Source: an uncultured Bradyrhizobium sp. (GTDB taxonomy: Bacteria > Pseudomonadota > Alphaproteobacteria > Rhizobiales > Xanthobacteraceae). Taken from it: a stretch of 64,000 bases of DNA. The position numbers were made by a program, and so were the translations under genes. The stretch spans positions 62,001 through 126,000 of the forward strand of contig NZ_CAKZJO010000082.1 in the NCBI RefSeq assembly GCF_936943645.1. Direction: 5' to 3'. Shown here in pieces: positions 1-8,503 of this stretch. Below the pieces are notes generated by a model. That model searched no databases. It had not been told where the DNA came from and saw only the letters and a list, made by a program, of their open reading frames with translations. How positions within the stretch are numbered: the first letter of the stretch is position 1; the number at the start of each line of letters is the position of its first letter.

Positions 1-482
1 TAGGTATAGGCCTCGACCGCGCCGAGAAAGATCACGTGGTCGCCGCCATAATAGCGATTGACGGACCGGCATTGAAAATTGGCAACGCTCTCGGCAAGCA
101 CCGGCGCATTGCCGAGGCCCGGCGTCCAGTCCACGCCGGTGAATTTGTCGTCCGAGGACTTGGCGAATTTGGTCGCAAGGGCCTGCTGCGAGGCGCCGAG
201 CACGTTGACCGTGAAATGGCTGGCGTTCTGGAAAATGGTCAGGCTCGAGGAATAGACAACCAGGCTCCATAGCACCAGCGGAGGATTCAGCGAGACGGAG
301 GCGAACGAATTGCATGTCAGCCCATAGGGCTTGCCGTCAGGCGCCGCGGCCGTGATGATCGTCACACCCGTTGCATAGGTTCCGAGCGCGTTGCGAAAGT
401 CGCGAGGATCGATCGGCGAGCTGTCGCTCGCGAATTCATTGGCTGGATCGGGACCGGCGGGCTGCTTCGGCAGATCATTCAT
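1..482 (-). CDS. flavin reductase domain protein (3' end outside window)
   Basis: Translating the minus strand from an ATG at 482 gives an unbroken frame running off the window edge. It contains the flavin-reductase-like core with RNALGTYATGVTIITA near residue 30, LTCNSFASVSLNPPLVLWSL near 55, and the H-F-V-N-V-L motif. Proteins of this family reduce FMN or FAD with NAD(P)H and pass it to a partner oxygenase. It starts 9 bases after the stop of the FAD monooxygenase gene, so the two probably form a two-component monooxygenase operon. The substrate cannot be read from the sequence. Confidence 0.85.
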   Translation of the reverse strand, partial: MNDLPKQPAGPDPANEFASDSSPIDPRDFRNALGTYATGVTIITAAAPDGKPYGLTCNSFASVSLNPPLVLWSLVVYSSSLTIFQNASHFTVNVLGASQQALATKFAKSSDDKFTGVDWTPGLGNAPVLAESVANFQCRSVNRYYGGDHVIFLGAVEAYT

Positions 483-491
483 CAGCCGGCC

Positions 492-1733
492 TCACAGCGT
501 GAGATTCTCGGAGGGCAGGCCCAGCGCCACCCGTCCATAGTTGGTCCCGGCCGCATCGAAATTGAATGCGAGATGCGAGTTGATGGCGTGTGCATCACGG
601 AACTGCCGCTGCAATACGCCGGTCGTGAACAGGCCGCGCGCACCGCTTGCGGCAAACAGCATCGAGACCGCGTCCGTGCACAGGTTCACTGAAAAGGACC
701 CGTCGCGCCGATATCTGGTCTTGGTCGCCATATCAGGAATGTGCCCGCGCCGCGCGTCTTCCATGGCATCGAGGCACGCCGACCGCATGATCAGGCGCGC
801 GGCGTCGATCTTCGCCGAGGCCTCCGCGATCTTGATCTGAGTGCTTTGGAAGTCGCTCAGCTTGGCTCGATTGTAGGTCGAGATACGGTGACGTGCGACC
901 TCCGTGTAATCGTCGAGGCACGCTTGCGCATTCCCCAGGGCGACGCCGGAAAGAACGTATGGAAACAACGAGAACACAGGCAGCGCATACAATGGATTCG
1001 GATTGATCTCGCTCCCCGGCGTCGGGCCACCTGCGAGCTCGCCGACAGCGACGGTCATGTGGTCGGCCACGAAGGCGTCCCTGACCTCCACGTCGCAAGA
1101 CCCCGTCCCGCGCAACCCCGCGACATTCCAGGTATCCAGCACCTTGTAGTCGCCCTTGGGCAGCAGAAAGATCCGATACTCGATGCCATCAGCCTCGTCT
1201 TCGGAATAGACCACGCTTGCCAGCATATTCCATTCGCAGGAGGCAACGCCGGACGAGAATGGCCAGCTGCCGCGCAGCTGGTATCCGCCCTCCACCCTCG
1301 TGGCGCGCCCGGCGGGAAAGATGAATGAGGAAGCGATCAGCGTGTCCGGATCACGGCCCCAGACCAGATCCTGCGCCTTCGGCTCGAACATGCCGAGCAT
1401 CCAGTGATGGCTCGCCAGATTGGCAAGATTCCAGGCCACCGACGCATCCGCTTGTCCGAGCAGCTCAGCGCAGTCGACGAGGGCGACATAATCAAGCTCG
1501 GCACCGCCAATCCGTGCCGGCTGGAGCATCCGGAACAGACCGCCGTCGTGGAGATCCTTCTCGGTTTCCGGCGGGAGATGCCGCATCTCCTCCGTTCGCG
1601 CCGCCCGCTCGCGAAGCCGGGGCACGAGGGCCTGAGCCTTCGCGATCATTTCCGCATAGGCGCGTTCGCTGGCATTTGATCCGGTGGGCTGACCCATGCT
1701 CGGCTTTCGACCCGGCGCCATTCTGTCCCTCAC
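492..1733 (-). CDS. acyl-CoA dehydrogenase-fold flavin-dependent monooxygenase, oxygenase component
   Basis: The 413-residue protein has the acyl-CoA dehydrogenase fold used by HsaA/HpaH-type group D flavin monooxygenases. It has a helical N-terminal domain, a mid region with GSWPFSSGVASCEWN (about residues 155-170) and GLRGTGSCDVEV (about 210), and a C-terminal helical domain. These enzymes hydroxylate aromatic or related substrates with reduced flavin supplied by a reductase, and the flavin reductase gene follows 9 bases downstream. A true dehydrogenase is less likely because of that partner. The start could also be the Met at residue 13. Confidence 0.8.
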   Translation of the reverse strand: MRDRMAPGRKPSMGQPTGSNASERAYAEMIAKAQALVPRLRERAARTEEMRHLPPETEKDLHDGGLFRMLQPARIGGAELDYVALVDCAELLGQADASVAWNLANLASHHWMLGMFEPKAQDLVWGRDPDTLIASSFIFPAGRATRVEGGYQLRGSWPFSSGVASCEWNMLASVVYSEDEADGIEYRIFLLPKGDYKVLDTWNVAGLRGTGSCDVEVRDAFVADHMTVAVGELAGGPTPGSEINPNPLYALPVFSLFPYVLSGVALGNAQACLDDYTEVARHRISTYNRAKLSDFQSTQIKIAEASAKIDAARLIMRSACLDAMEDARRGHIPDMATKTRYRRDGSFSVNLCTDAVSMLFAASGARGLFTTGVLQRQFRDAHAINSHLAFNFDAAGTNYGRVALGLPSENLTL

Positions 1734-1832
1734 TTCGCGTATTTATGCGGCCGCCCTTTCGCCAAATCAAGCCAATGCAGCTGACACCGCTTCAAAGCGG
1801 GCGCGTCGGACGCCATGGGACCGACCGCGAAC

Positions 1833-3098
1833 CTAGCCCGTCAAGGGTTTGCCTGCGCCAAAGACTCCCTTCTGGGTAAATGCCGTGATCCGACGCTCGT
1901 CATAACCGAGCACGTTGCGCAAGACGTCCTCGGTATGCTCCCCCAGCAGCGGAGCAGCAACGGGATCGACCGCACCGGTCAGGCTCATGGTAATCGGCGG
2001 CTCGATGTTGGGCACCCATTCGGCGGTACGATGCGGAATCCGGCTCAAGCGATGGCGTTCGCGAGCTTCGGGCGCATTGAACCCCTCCTCGACCGTCCGG
2101 AGATAGCCGACCGGAATATTGGCGAGCTTCATCTTTGCCATCCAGTTCTCGAGGGTATCGCCGGCAAAGACCTCGGCAATGGCTGCGCGCAAGAGCTCCT
2201 TGTTCTCGGAGCGGGCCTTGCGCGTGGAAAACTGCGGTTCGGTGATGAGATCCGGGCGGTTGAACACTTCGAGCACGAGCCGACGATAGAGCCGATCGTT
2301 GGCGCAGGCCATGTAAAGCGGTCCGTCCGAAGCCTCGTAAACGCCGACGGTGGGCGACCCGCTGGGTGAATTGCCGAACCGGCCGGGATTTTCACCATTG
2401 ATGAGATAGGCCATGCCGAAGAAGCCGGTCATCCCCATCGCGACGTCGAACAGAGCGACCTCGACATGCTGCCCGCGGCCGAGGCGGTCCCGCGCGAGCA
2501 GCGCCAACAGTATCGCATTACAGGCGGACATCCCTGTCGCCATGTCAACAATGGGGGGACCGGTACGCACCGCGGGGCCATCCGCAAATCCATTGAGCGA
2601 CATGAAACCGCTCTCGGCCTGCGTGATGGGATCGAAGCCGGGACGCGAGGCGAACGGTCCGGAACGTCCATAGGCGGAGATCGAGCAATAGATCAGCCGT
2701 GGATTGAGCGGTGCGACCGTCTCATAATCGAGCCCGAACTTCTTCATGACCCCGCTTGAGAAATTCTCCACGACCACGTCCGCCTTGCGGATCAGGTCAA
2801 GTGCGATCTCGCGGGCTTCGGGCACGGAAAAGTCGAGCGCAATGCCGCGCTTGTTGCGGTTCAGGCTCAGATACGCGGCGCTCTCGCCGCCAATCTCGGC
2901 GTGCTCATAGGCGCGGGTGTCGTCGCCGCCGTCGGGATTCTCGATCTTGATGACGTGCGCGCCGAAATCGGCGAGCGTCTGCGTGCAGGCCGGGCCGGCG
3001 ACGACACGCGTGAAATCGATGACGAGCAGGCCATCGAGCGCGGTTGCCCCTCCCGTCGCACGCGACGAACGTTCTGGCAATTCAGGCTTGTTGGGCAT
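1833..3098 (-). CDS. class III CoA-transferase (CaiB/BaiF/Frc family)
   Basis: The 421-residue protein is a full-length family III CoA-transferase. The N-terminal LDGLLVIDFTRVVAGPACTQ, the Rossmann-type DFGAHVIKIENP and the later GFDPITQAESGFMS are family hallmarks. The Asp in PPIVDMATGM (about residue 187) aligns by eye with the catalytic aspartate that forms the acyl-enzyme intermediate in formyl-CoA transferase. The family moves CoA between carboxylic acids. It lies upstream of the monooxygenase pair on the same strand with a 99-base gap and may activate a substrate or product of the same catabolic route; that link is an inference. Confidence 0.85.
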   Translation of the reverse strand: MPNKPELPERSSRATGGATALDGLLVIDFTRVVAGPACTQTLADFGAHVIKIENPDGGDDTRAYEHAEIGGESAAYLSLNRNKRGIALDFSVPEAREIALDLIRKADVVVENFSSGVMKKFGLDYETVAPLNPRLIYCSISAYGRSGPFASRPGFDPITQAESGFMSLNGFADGPAVRTGPPIVDMATGMSACNAILLALLARDRLGRGQHVEVALFDVAMGMTGFFGMAYLINGENPGRFGNSPSGSPTVGVYEASDGPLYMACANDRLYRRLVLEVFNRPDLITEPQFSTRKARSENKELLRAAIAEVFAGDTLENWMAKMKLANIPVGYLRTVEEGFNAPEARERHRLSRIPHRTAEWVPNIEPPITMSLTGAVDPVAAPLLGEHTEDVLRNVLGYDERRITAFTQKGVFGAGKPLTG

Positions 3099-3211
3099 CG
3101 ATGGCGCGCTCCCTTACATCGGCTTATGGCTGCCGAATTTCCCGCGACAGCAAACTTAAAGCCCGGCGCCGCCAACTTCGCAAGTGCTTCGCTGGCATGG
3201 GCTCAAAACGC

Positions 3212-3246
3212 AAAAAGGACCCGACAGCCGTCAGGCTGCCGGGTCC
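3212..3246 (-). terminator. Rho-independent terminator at the end of the phage-like late operon
   Basis: A long stem (GGACCCG...CGGGTCC, with an inner CAGCC/GGCTG arm) is followed on the minus strand by a run of five T. It lies just beyond the GNAT gene, the last gene of the minus-strand element, so it plausibly ends the whole late transcript and marks the left border. Confidence 0.75.
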
Positions 3247-3330
3247 TCGAGCATGCCAGGCATGCGGGGTCGAATTACAACTCGTTCTGGCTGTATGGCG
3301 CTATCGTTCCGTGTGGTGGGAAACCCCCGG

Positions 3331-3759
3331 TCAGTGAAGCCATTTCCTCCAATAGAGCGTATGCGCCCAAGCCCAAGGCATCTCGGGTTCGAAGAGCCGA
3401 TAACCTGCCTGAATGAAGTTGTTCGCAGACACCGGGTTATCCGTCGTGTCCGAGACGATGCTGTTCCATCCCACACGCCGTCCTCTCGCCTCGACGACGC
3501 GCATCAATCTGCGCTGGAGGCCGCGCCCCCAGTGACGCTGCAGAACACCAACTCGGGAGAAATACCCACCATTTCTGACATGCGTGGAGGGAACTACGCC
3601 GGCAAAGCCGATTGCATTATCATCGTGGTAGGCTAACCACCACGCCCCCAACTCGAATCGAGGCATGACGGCCGAATCCAGGAACGTCAACTGATGCAAA
3701 TCAGACAATGCATCAGCGACCTCGTCATCGGATGCATCGACGATGCGGATTCTGTACAT
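3331..3759 (-). CDS. GNAT-family N-acetyltransferase
   Basis: This 142-residue protein has the GNAT acetyl-CoA binding segment VGVLQRHWGRGLQRRLMRVV near residue 70, preceded by the beta-strand GFAGVVPS and followed by NNFIQAGYRLF. GNAT enzymes move an acetyl group from acetyl-CoA to an amine; the substrate is unknown. It is the last gene of the minus-strand phage-like block, next to the lysis cassette and the terminator, so it is probably an accessory gene of the element. Confidence 0.75.
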   Translation of the reverse strand: MYRIRIVDASDDEVADALSDLHQLTFLDSAVMPRFELGAWWLAYHDDNAIGFAGVVPSTHVRNGGYFSRVGVLQRHWGRGLQRRLMRVVEARGRRVGWNSIVSDTTDNPVSANNFIQAGYRLFEPEMPWAWAHTLYWRKWLH

Positions 3760-3824
3760 GGATCAGACCATTTGCGAGGAATGACATGACCGAAACTGCG
3801 GCGTTGCCGCCGGAGCGCGAATTC

Positions 3825-4124
3825 TCACTTGCCGAGCACGACTTTGACGCCTAGCCAAACGGCTCCCATCAATCCCGTGGCGACCACCGTGACCACGGCT
3901 TTGAAGGTGTAGCTCTGCGCCTGCTCCACGCTCTTGCGCCACCTGCGCAGGTGCTGGAAATCCGCCCTCAGTTCTTTGCGATCGTCATCTTCGATTCCAA
4001 AAGCCGCCAGCACGGATGCCACGGCCTTCAATACGATCGCATCGATGCTCTCCTGCTGGAGCCTGTGCTGCTCGGCCAGCGTCTCGGCGACAATGGCCTT
4101 GATCTCGTCGTCCGCCATCTTCAT
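3825..4124 (-). CDS. small membrane-anchored protein of the lysis cassette (DUF6127-like)
   Basis: A 99-residue protein with a charged helical N-terminus, an RRWRKSVEQ stretch and one C-terminal membrane segment (FKAVVTVVATGLMGAVWLGV). This resembles DUF6127 and other phage lysis-region proteins. Its ATG overlaps the stop of the preceding gene by four bases, showing translational coupling. A spanin or holin-accessory role is inferred from position only. The second ATG, two codons later, is an alternative start. Confidence 0.7.
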   Translation of the reverse strand: MKMADDEIKAIVAETLAEQHRLQQESIDAIVLKAVASVLAAFGIEDDDRKELRADFQHLRRWRKSVEQAQSYTFKAVVTVVATGLMGAVWLGVKVVLGK

Positions 4125-4504
4125 CGCTTGATGATCCTCGCAACATTCTCGAAGCCGCGCTTGGCGAAGTAGAACGATACGACCAGGTTCGCCGTGATCG
4201 CTGCAAATCCCGCCAGAGCGTCCGTCGAGCCCAATCCTAGAACCTTGTCCCAGACAAGGAGCTTCGCGAAATAAAGCGTCACGCAATAGCCCATCAACTT
4301 GTCCGGCTCGTACCAATGCCCGATCTCCGCGATGCGGTACTGCATGACAGCGTTGGTCTCGGCCGTCTGCGACGCGATCTCGCGCGCGGCGAGATCGGCC
4401 GCAATCTTGCTGTCGACATTTTCGGCCTTCAGCTTGGCGCTGTAGGCTTCGATCAGCGCCTTGACAACGGGGCCGCCGAGAAACGAGATGATCGTCATCC
4501 ACAT
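4121..4504 (-). CDS. putative holin-like membrane protein
   Basis: This 127-residue protein has an N-terminal segment MTIISFLGGPVVKALIEAY, a central membrane segment around YCVTLYFAKLLVW and a third hydrophobic stretch ALAGFAAITANLVVSFYFA, ending in basic residues. Several hydrophobic spans with a basic tail, directly downstream of other lysis genes and overlapping them, suggest a holin; the family is not certain. The start overlaps the upstream stop by one base (TGATG). Confidence 0.65.
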   Translation of the reverse strand: MWMTIISFLGGPVVKALIEAYSAKLKAENVDSKIAADLAAREIASQTAETNAVMQYRIAEIGHWYEPDKLMGYCVTLYFAKLLVWDKVLGLGSTDALAGFAAITANLVVSFYFAKRGFENVARIIKR

Positions 4505-4749
4505 CAGGTGCTCCTCCGCAGAGTTCGCAAGCGTGCGATGATCGTCACCACGGAGATCACCAACAGAATGCGTCCCGTTGTCTTGACGTCGCCGATGGCT
4601 GCGCCGATCTGGTCCTTGACGGCGGGATCTCCAAGCGTGTCGGCGAGGTCGTCAATGACCGAAGCCATCGCACCCGCGAGCGCGACGCAATAGCTCCACG
4701 CAATCGTCACGGAGTTCAGGCAGATCGCCTTGAGTCTTGCGAGCATCAT
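4504..4749 (-). CDS. small membrane protein of the lysis cassette
   Basis: This 81-residue protein has hydrophobic segments near residues 12-30 (SVTIAWSYCVALAGAMA) and 58-72 (ILLVISVVTIIARL), with an amphipathic linker that carries paired Asp residues. It overlaps both neighbours, so it is coupled within the lysis cassette. Holin or holin-partner are the obvious candidates, but no family is recognised. Confidence 0.6.
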   Translation of the reverse strand: MMLARLKAICLNSVTIAWSYCVALAGAMASVIDDLADTLGDPAVKDQIGAAIGDVKTTGRILLVISVVTIIARLRTLRRST

Positions 4750-4901
4750 GATTTCCTACGCAGCGCCGCTACCCGGGTCTTGACCGAGTTGATGAGAGCC
4801 TCAGTTCCAGACACCAGCTTGCGGAGCGGATCTCTGCAGAACCAGCAAGCTCCAAAGCCCGCAGCAAAGACGAAGATGTCGAGGATCGTCCGCATTTTCA
4901 T
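4746..4901 (-). CDS. 51-residue membrane protein of the lysis cassette
   Basis: A 51-residue protein starts at 4901, four bases inside the end of the endolysin gene, and ends four bases inside the next gene. It has one hydrophobic segment (ILDIFVFAAGFGACWF) and a basic C-terminus (RVAALRRKS). Tight overlap on both sides is the main reason to accept it. Its job in lysis is inferred. Confidence 0.6.
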   Translation of the reverse strand: MKMRTILDIFVFAAGFGACWFCRDPLRKLVSGTEALINSVKTRVAALRRKS

Positions 4902-5584
4902 GTCCTTCCGAGAATTGCTTTGAACAAATTGACGACGAACGCGCCGATCGAACCCTTCGATGGGTTCGCCAATGAGGGCTTCGCAGAACCTGCGACAGGC
5001 GGCCTCTCTGCATCCTTCGCCCTCGCAAGGCTGATTTCGGGATCGATCTCCATCAGCGCGATCAGAAGCGCCGCGCATCCGAGTTGCGGATCGACCTTGC
5101 CTGGGTCGTAAACGCCATCGCGGACATATTTCCCGGCGCGGTATTGGTCGGTACCGGACCAGAGATAGGGCGACGGCATGCCGCGGGTTGCGTAACCTAG
5201 CCCGTTGTAAGTCTCGAGCGCCGTCAACGCCGCTGCAACCGACCAGTCCTTGTGTCGCGCAAGGAAGGGAGGACACTTGGCCAGCGCATCGATCGCCGCA
5301 GCCTCCCATGAGGCGAACGGGCCACGCCGCGCCGGCACGTGGACCGACACGCGATCCCACGGGTCACCCTGCGCCAGCGATCCCCGCCAGTCCTGTGAGG
5401 ATTCCCGCTCATGAATGACGGCGATCGCCGGCCAGGGAACGCCGGTCTCGCGTTCGACGGCCTGGTATCGGGCCTTGGCCTTGTAGAGACGCAAGGCAAC
5501 CTTGGCCGCCTCGGCCTTCCGGGTCGGCCTGGCATTGGACCAGCGGTCCGCATTCGCCCGCGTGAGGGCGTTGAGGTCTACCAT
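4898..5584 (-). CDS. putative phage endolysin (lysozyme-like muramidase)
   Basis: The 228-residue protein starts at the ATG at 5584. Residues 35-75 read YQAVERETGVPWPAIAVIHE then RESSQDWRGSLAQGDPWDR, a lysozyme-fold signature with the Glu of HERES as likely catalytic acid. WEAAAIDAL and LALETYNGLGY-type helices follow. A basic/hydrophobic tail (SIGAFVVNLFKAILGRT) may help membrane association. It heads the chain of small membrane genes, as expected for a late lysis cassette. The exact glycosidase family needs a profile search. Confidence 0.75.
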   Translation of the reverse strand: MVDLNALTRANADRWSNARPTRKAEAAKVALRLYKAKARYQAVERETGVPWPAIAVIHERESSQDWRGSLAQGDPWDRVSVHVPARRGPFASWEAAAIDALAKCPPFLARHKDWSVAAALTALETYNGLGYATRGMPSPYLWSGTDQYRAGKYVRDGVYDPGKVDPQLGCAALLIALMEIDPEISLARAKDAERPPVAGSAKPSLANPSKGSIGAFVVNLFKAILGRT

Positions 5585-5782
5585 TGGGGGTACTCGATTA
5601 TGATTGAATGCGCTTTGTGTAGGCGACGCTGGCGGCCGCAAAGAACCGCACACGCAATCGAAATTCGAACCGTTTCCGTGGAAAAGGGGGCCGGGCGTAC
5701 GCTTCCGCGGATTGCCAGGCTATTTCCGAGTATTGCGCTATCTGAGGCTGTGCTATTACCTACAGACTAAGGGAGCGATTGA

Positions 5783-6484
5783 ATGGGACTGGTCAAAAAG
5801 ATCGAAAACAAAATCGTACGTCCCGCGTTGCGGTGGGCACGTCCGGCCAAGCGCGTAACGCTGGGCGGGATCACCATCGAATACAAGGCTGAGCTCGACG
5901 GCGGGGGAATCGAATTCGGCCAGGATTTCATTCCGTTCTTGCGATCCCGCAACATGCCTAAGCAACAGCGCGCTTTTGAATGGTGCTCCGGCCCTGCCTT
6001 CATAGGGTTTTCGCTACTGGGGAACGGTCTCTGCGAAACGCTCTGCTTGGCGGACATCAATCCGGCGGCCGTAGATTCCTGCCGGGGCACCGTACGACAG
6101 AACCGCCTTGAAAATAGCGTTTCAGTTTACCATTCGAACAACCTTCAGAGCATACCTGAGAGCGAGCGATGGGATTTGGTAGTAAGCAATCCGCCCCATT
6201 TCGTCGATCAGTACGAAGGGGATATCCGCGCACATGATCCCGGCTGGAACATCCACCGCGAGTTCTTCTCCACCGTACCCCAGTATCTTAAGGACGATGG
6301 AGTCATTGTTCTGCAAGAGAACAATCGCGGATCGACGGTCGAAACCTTCCGCGAGATGATCGAGCATGCCGGACTCGAAATCACCTTTACCCACGGTGAC
6401 AGCAAGGAACTCACTGCAACGAGTGAGTTCTTCTTTATCGGAATCGTGAAGAAAGGAGCCTCTCCGCCCAAATGGGCTAAATGA
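5783..6484 (+). CDS. class I SAM-dependent methyltransferase (moron on the opposite strand)
   Basis: This 233-residue protein shows a SAM-binding motif I around residues 61-75 (EWCSGPAFIGFSLLG), an acidic strand end (LADINPAA) and an N-P-P-H catalytic motif (LVVSNPPHF, about 137), as in RsmC/HemK-type N-methyltransferases. A GGGAG ribosome site precedes the ATG. It is the only plus-strand gene in this part of the minus-strand late operon and overlaps the tail fibre gene tail-to-tail by eight bases, so it is probably an independently transcribed moron. Substrate unknown. Confidence 0.75.
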   Translation: MGLVKKIENKIVRPALRWARPAKRVTLGGITIEYKAELDGGGIEFGQDFIPFLRSRNMPKQQRAFEWCSGPAFIGFSLLGNGLCETLCLADINPAAVDSCRGTVRQNRLENSVSVYHSNNLQSIPESERWDLVVSNPPHFVDQYEGDIRAHDPGWNIHREFFSTVPQYLKDDGVIVLQENNRGSTVETFREMIEHAGLEITFTHGDSKELTATSEFFFIGIVKKGASPPKWAK

Positions 6485-7457
6485 TCCTCAGGATTTTGTT
6501 TAGCATCATCGTTGGTTGCATATTGGTGAATACGGCAGAAACGCCACCTTGCGGGGCGCCAGCGAAGGTCGATGGTGCCTGTGACGCGCTTATCGGACTG
6601 CCATTATTCGTGGTACCGGCTCCGTTGCCGTTGGCCCAAAAGCTACCGGGGCAATTCACAACGCTTGGGCTGATCGTGATCGCGCCGTTGGCTATTGTGC
6701 CGGTAGGCGTATAGGGCGGAAGGTTCGCAGTAACAAGCTGGCTTGTTTGACCACCGCCCGTCGCGCCGCGAGTATTCCCATCTGGGTATATGGTTGCGGA
6801 ATTGACGACTGACGAACTGCTATCCAACATCGCCACTACGCGGCCTCGAAGATCTGGGACGTTGAAGGTCGTTGAGCCATCTCCGCTCCCGAAAGTCGTG
6901 CCCACGAGCGCGAAGTAGGCCGTGTAGGTGGAGCGCGAGATTGGTTGCCCCGCCGGAATTATAAAAGCTGAATTGGGCGCGATGGCACCTGTGTAATCGA
7001 TCAGCCCTCCAATTGGCACCAGATATGGAGATCCATAGAAGCCCCGCAAATAGAATGCCTGATCTGCGTGATTATACACCGCCACATAAGGAGTACCTTG
7101 GATCAGCACACCGACCGGAAGTTCCGCGCTCGGCGCAGATCGCAGTGGCTTCCCACCCAGCGAATCGACATTGATCGTCACAGTCGCGCCGTTCGTCGCA
7201 TGCGGCGTGAACGCGATCATTTGGCCGTTCAATTGCGCGAGCGACTGAAACACCTGGTAGGTACTGACGGCATAGGCGGTGCTGGTGCCGGTCGTGACGA
7301 TGGCGCCAGCGACGTCGTCGCGGTACTTCGCAATCGCCGCCATCATCGCGCGAGCCGAGTCGTTGACGCTGGCGGGCGACTGGCCTTCGGCCCAATTGAT
7401 CGTCGAATCTGCCGTGGCGTCGGCGGACGCCGTTTGCGACCATCTGTAAAGAGTCAT
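6477..7457 (-). CDS. phage tail collar/fibre protein
   Basis: The 326-residue protein contains a Phage Tail Collar domain in its middle: GLIDYTGAIAPNSAFIIPAG near residue 150, then GDGSTTFNVPDLRGRV near 195. A Ser/Thr/Asn-rich region with G-A-T-G-G-G-Q follows and the C-terminus is beta-rich. The N-terminal WSQTASADATADSTINWAEG is typical of a virion-attached start in podovirus fibres. It probably recognises the cell surface and sits upstream of the endolysin. Confidence 0.85.
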   Translation of the reverse strand: MTLYRWSQTASADATADSTINWAEGQSPASVNDSARAMMAAIAKYRDDVAGAIVTTGTSTAYAVSTYQVFQSLAQLNGQMIAFTPHATNGATVTINVDSLGGKPLRSAPSAELPVGVLIQGTPYVAVYNHADQAFYLRGFYGSPYLVPIGGLIDYTGAIAPNSAFIIPAGQPISRSTYTAYFALVGTTFGSGDGSTTFNVPDLRGRVVAMLDSSSSVVNSATIYPDGNTRGATGGGQTSQLVTANLPPYTPTGTIANGAITISPSVVNCPGSFWANGNGAGTTNNGSPISASQAPSTFAGAPQGGVSAVFTNMQPTMMLNKILRII

Positions 7458-7529
7458 CCATTATCCTTGTTCGATTGCGACGCCGTGAGGCGTCATCGCG
7501 CGGCCCGATAAGGTCGCGGCTAATTGCCT

Positions 7530-7751
7530 TCAGTCCGGCGCTTTCGTCTCATTGCCGCACAGCGCAATGTACTGATCGCAGCGACAGGATGGCGCCCGGG
7601 CCGTCAGGAGGTTGCGGATCACGCCTGCGGGGACGCCGGGACTTTCGCTTGCGATCCGGGCGACGCGCGCGTCGATGATGCCGTCGATCTCGGCTCGCAA
7701 TTCCTCGATGCGGTCTTCAATTCTGGTCGTGCGTTGCGGCTTCGTTACCAT
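7530..7751 (-). CDS. small phage protein, unknown
   Basis: A 73-residue protein starting MVTKPQRTTRIEDRIEELR. It has a charged coiled-coil-like N-terminal half and a C-terminus with three Cys (CRCDQYIALC). Its start lies inside the end of the preceding gene, so translation is coupled. No function recognised. Confidence 0.55.
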   Translation of the reverse strand: MVTKPQRTTRIEDRIEELRAEIDGIIDARVARIASESPGVPAGVIRNLLTARAPSCRCDQYIALCGNETKAPD

Positions 7752-8205
7752 TGGCGTCTCCGTCCTTCGCTTTGGCCTCGAGCGCTGCCAGCTTCTGGCG
7801 CGCGGAGGCAGCTTCGTTTTGCGCCCGCCGCAGCGCACGTTCGCGCTGCGCTTCGTGCGCGGCGAGATAAAGCTGGATGTCGTAAGGGAGCGCGGCGAAC
7901 CGCTGCTTGAACGGCCCCGGCCAGGACCGTGGTGGTGAGACGGCTGCGGTCGCGCTGATCGCGCTCGCCGCCGCGCCGCCGAGGGTCGGATCGGCGAGAC
8001 CGAGCGACACGTGCATCCGCGAGATATCCTGCACAGCCGGCCAGAGCCGGCTCATACCGAGCGAGGCGCAATCGGTCACGAAACGTGCGATCGACGCCGG
8101 CGCGGCTGGACAGGCGGTCACGCCGTTCAGTTCACACCATCTCGCGAATATCGGCGCATCGCGCAGGCGCGCCTGCGCAAGCGCCGTCAGCAGTGGATGG
8201 GTCAT
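7717..8205 (-). CDS. phage structural-region protein, unknown
   Basis: This 162-residue protein has an N-terminal ordered domain (PLLTALAQARLRDAPIFARW, CPAAPASIARFVTDC) and a C-terminal coiled coil rich in Ala, Arg and Glu (about 115-150). It overlaps the genes on both sides by four bases or more. Proteins of this type are common in the late regions of Rhizobiales podoviruses; the role is not known to me. Confidence 0.6.
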   Translation of the reverse strand: MTHPLLTALAQARLRDAPIFARWCELNGVTACPAAPASIARFVTDCASLGMSRLWPAVQDISRMHVSLGLADPTLGGAAASAISATAAVSPPRSWPGPFKQRFAALPYDIQLYLAAHEAQRERALRRAQNEAASARQKLAALEAKAKDGDANGNEAATHDQN

Positions 8206-8468
8206 CGCTTGGCTTTACGCAAGGCCTCATGAAGGCTGCCCATGTGCCGACGCAGATCGACGAGCTGAACCCGCTTTCGCAAGCTATGAGGGCTTGAGTC
8301 GATCTCTCCGCCCAATTCGGCGTCGAACCTCTCGAGCGCGGCCACGCGTTTCTTCAGTCCGTAGAGCGCGAAGTTCTCCGCGATGCGATCCGATGACATC
8401 GGCTCGCCATAGAGATTCCCGGTGATGGATTCGGCTCGTTCAATGATATTTCGGTCGTCTTCACTCAT
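8202..8468 (-). CDS. small phage protein, unknown
   Basis: An 88-residue hydrophilic helical protein (MSEDDRNIIERAESITGNLY...LHEALRKAKR). Its stop overlaps the next start by four bases. No recognisable domain; probably a minor structural or assembly protein. Confidence 0.55.
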   Translation of the reverse strand: MSEDDRNIIERAESITGNLYGEPMSSDRIAENFALYGLKKRVAALERFDAELGGEIDSSPHSLRKRVQLVDLRRHMGSLHEALRKAKR

Positions 8469-8503
8469 AATGCGCGTCCTCAGACATCATTTCGGTCGAC
8501 CGG

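Noticed and set aside
741-1328. Plus-strand open frame of 195 codons opposite the monooxygenase gene
   Set aside because: It is the antisense of a well-supported enzyme gene; the product is Arg/His-rich with no domain, as expected from GC-rich codon bias.
7612-7938. Plus-strand frame in the tail/lysis region
   Set aside because: Opposes two overlapping minus-strand phage genes and has low-complexity Arg/Ala composition.
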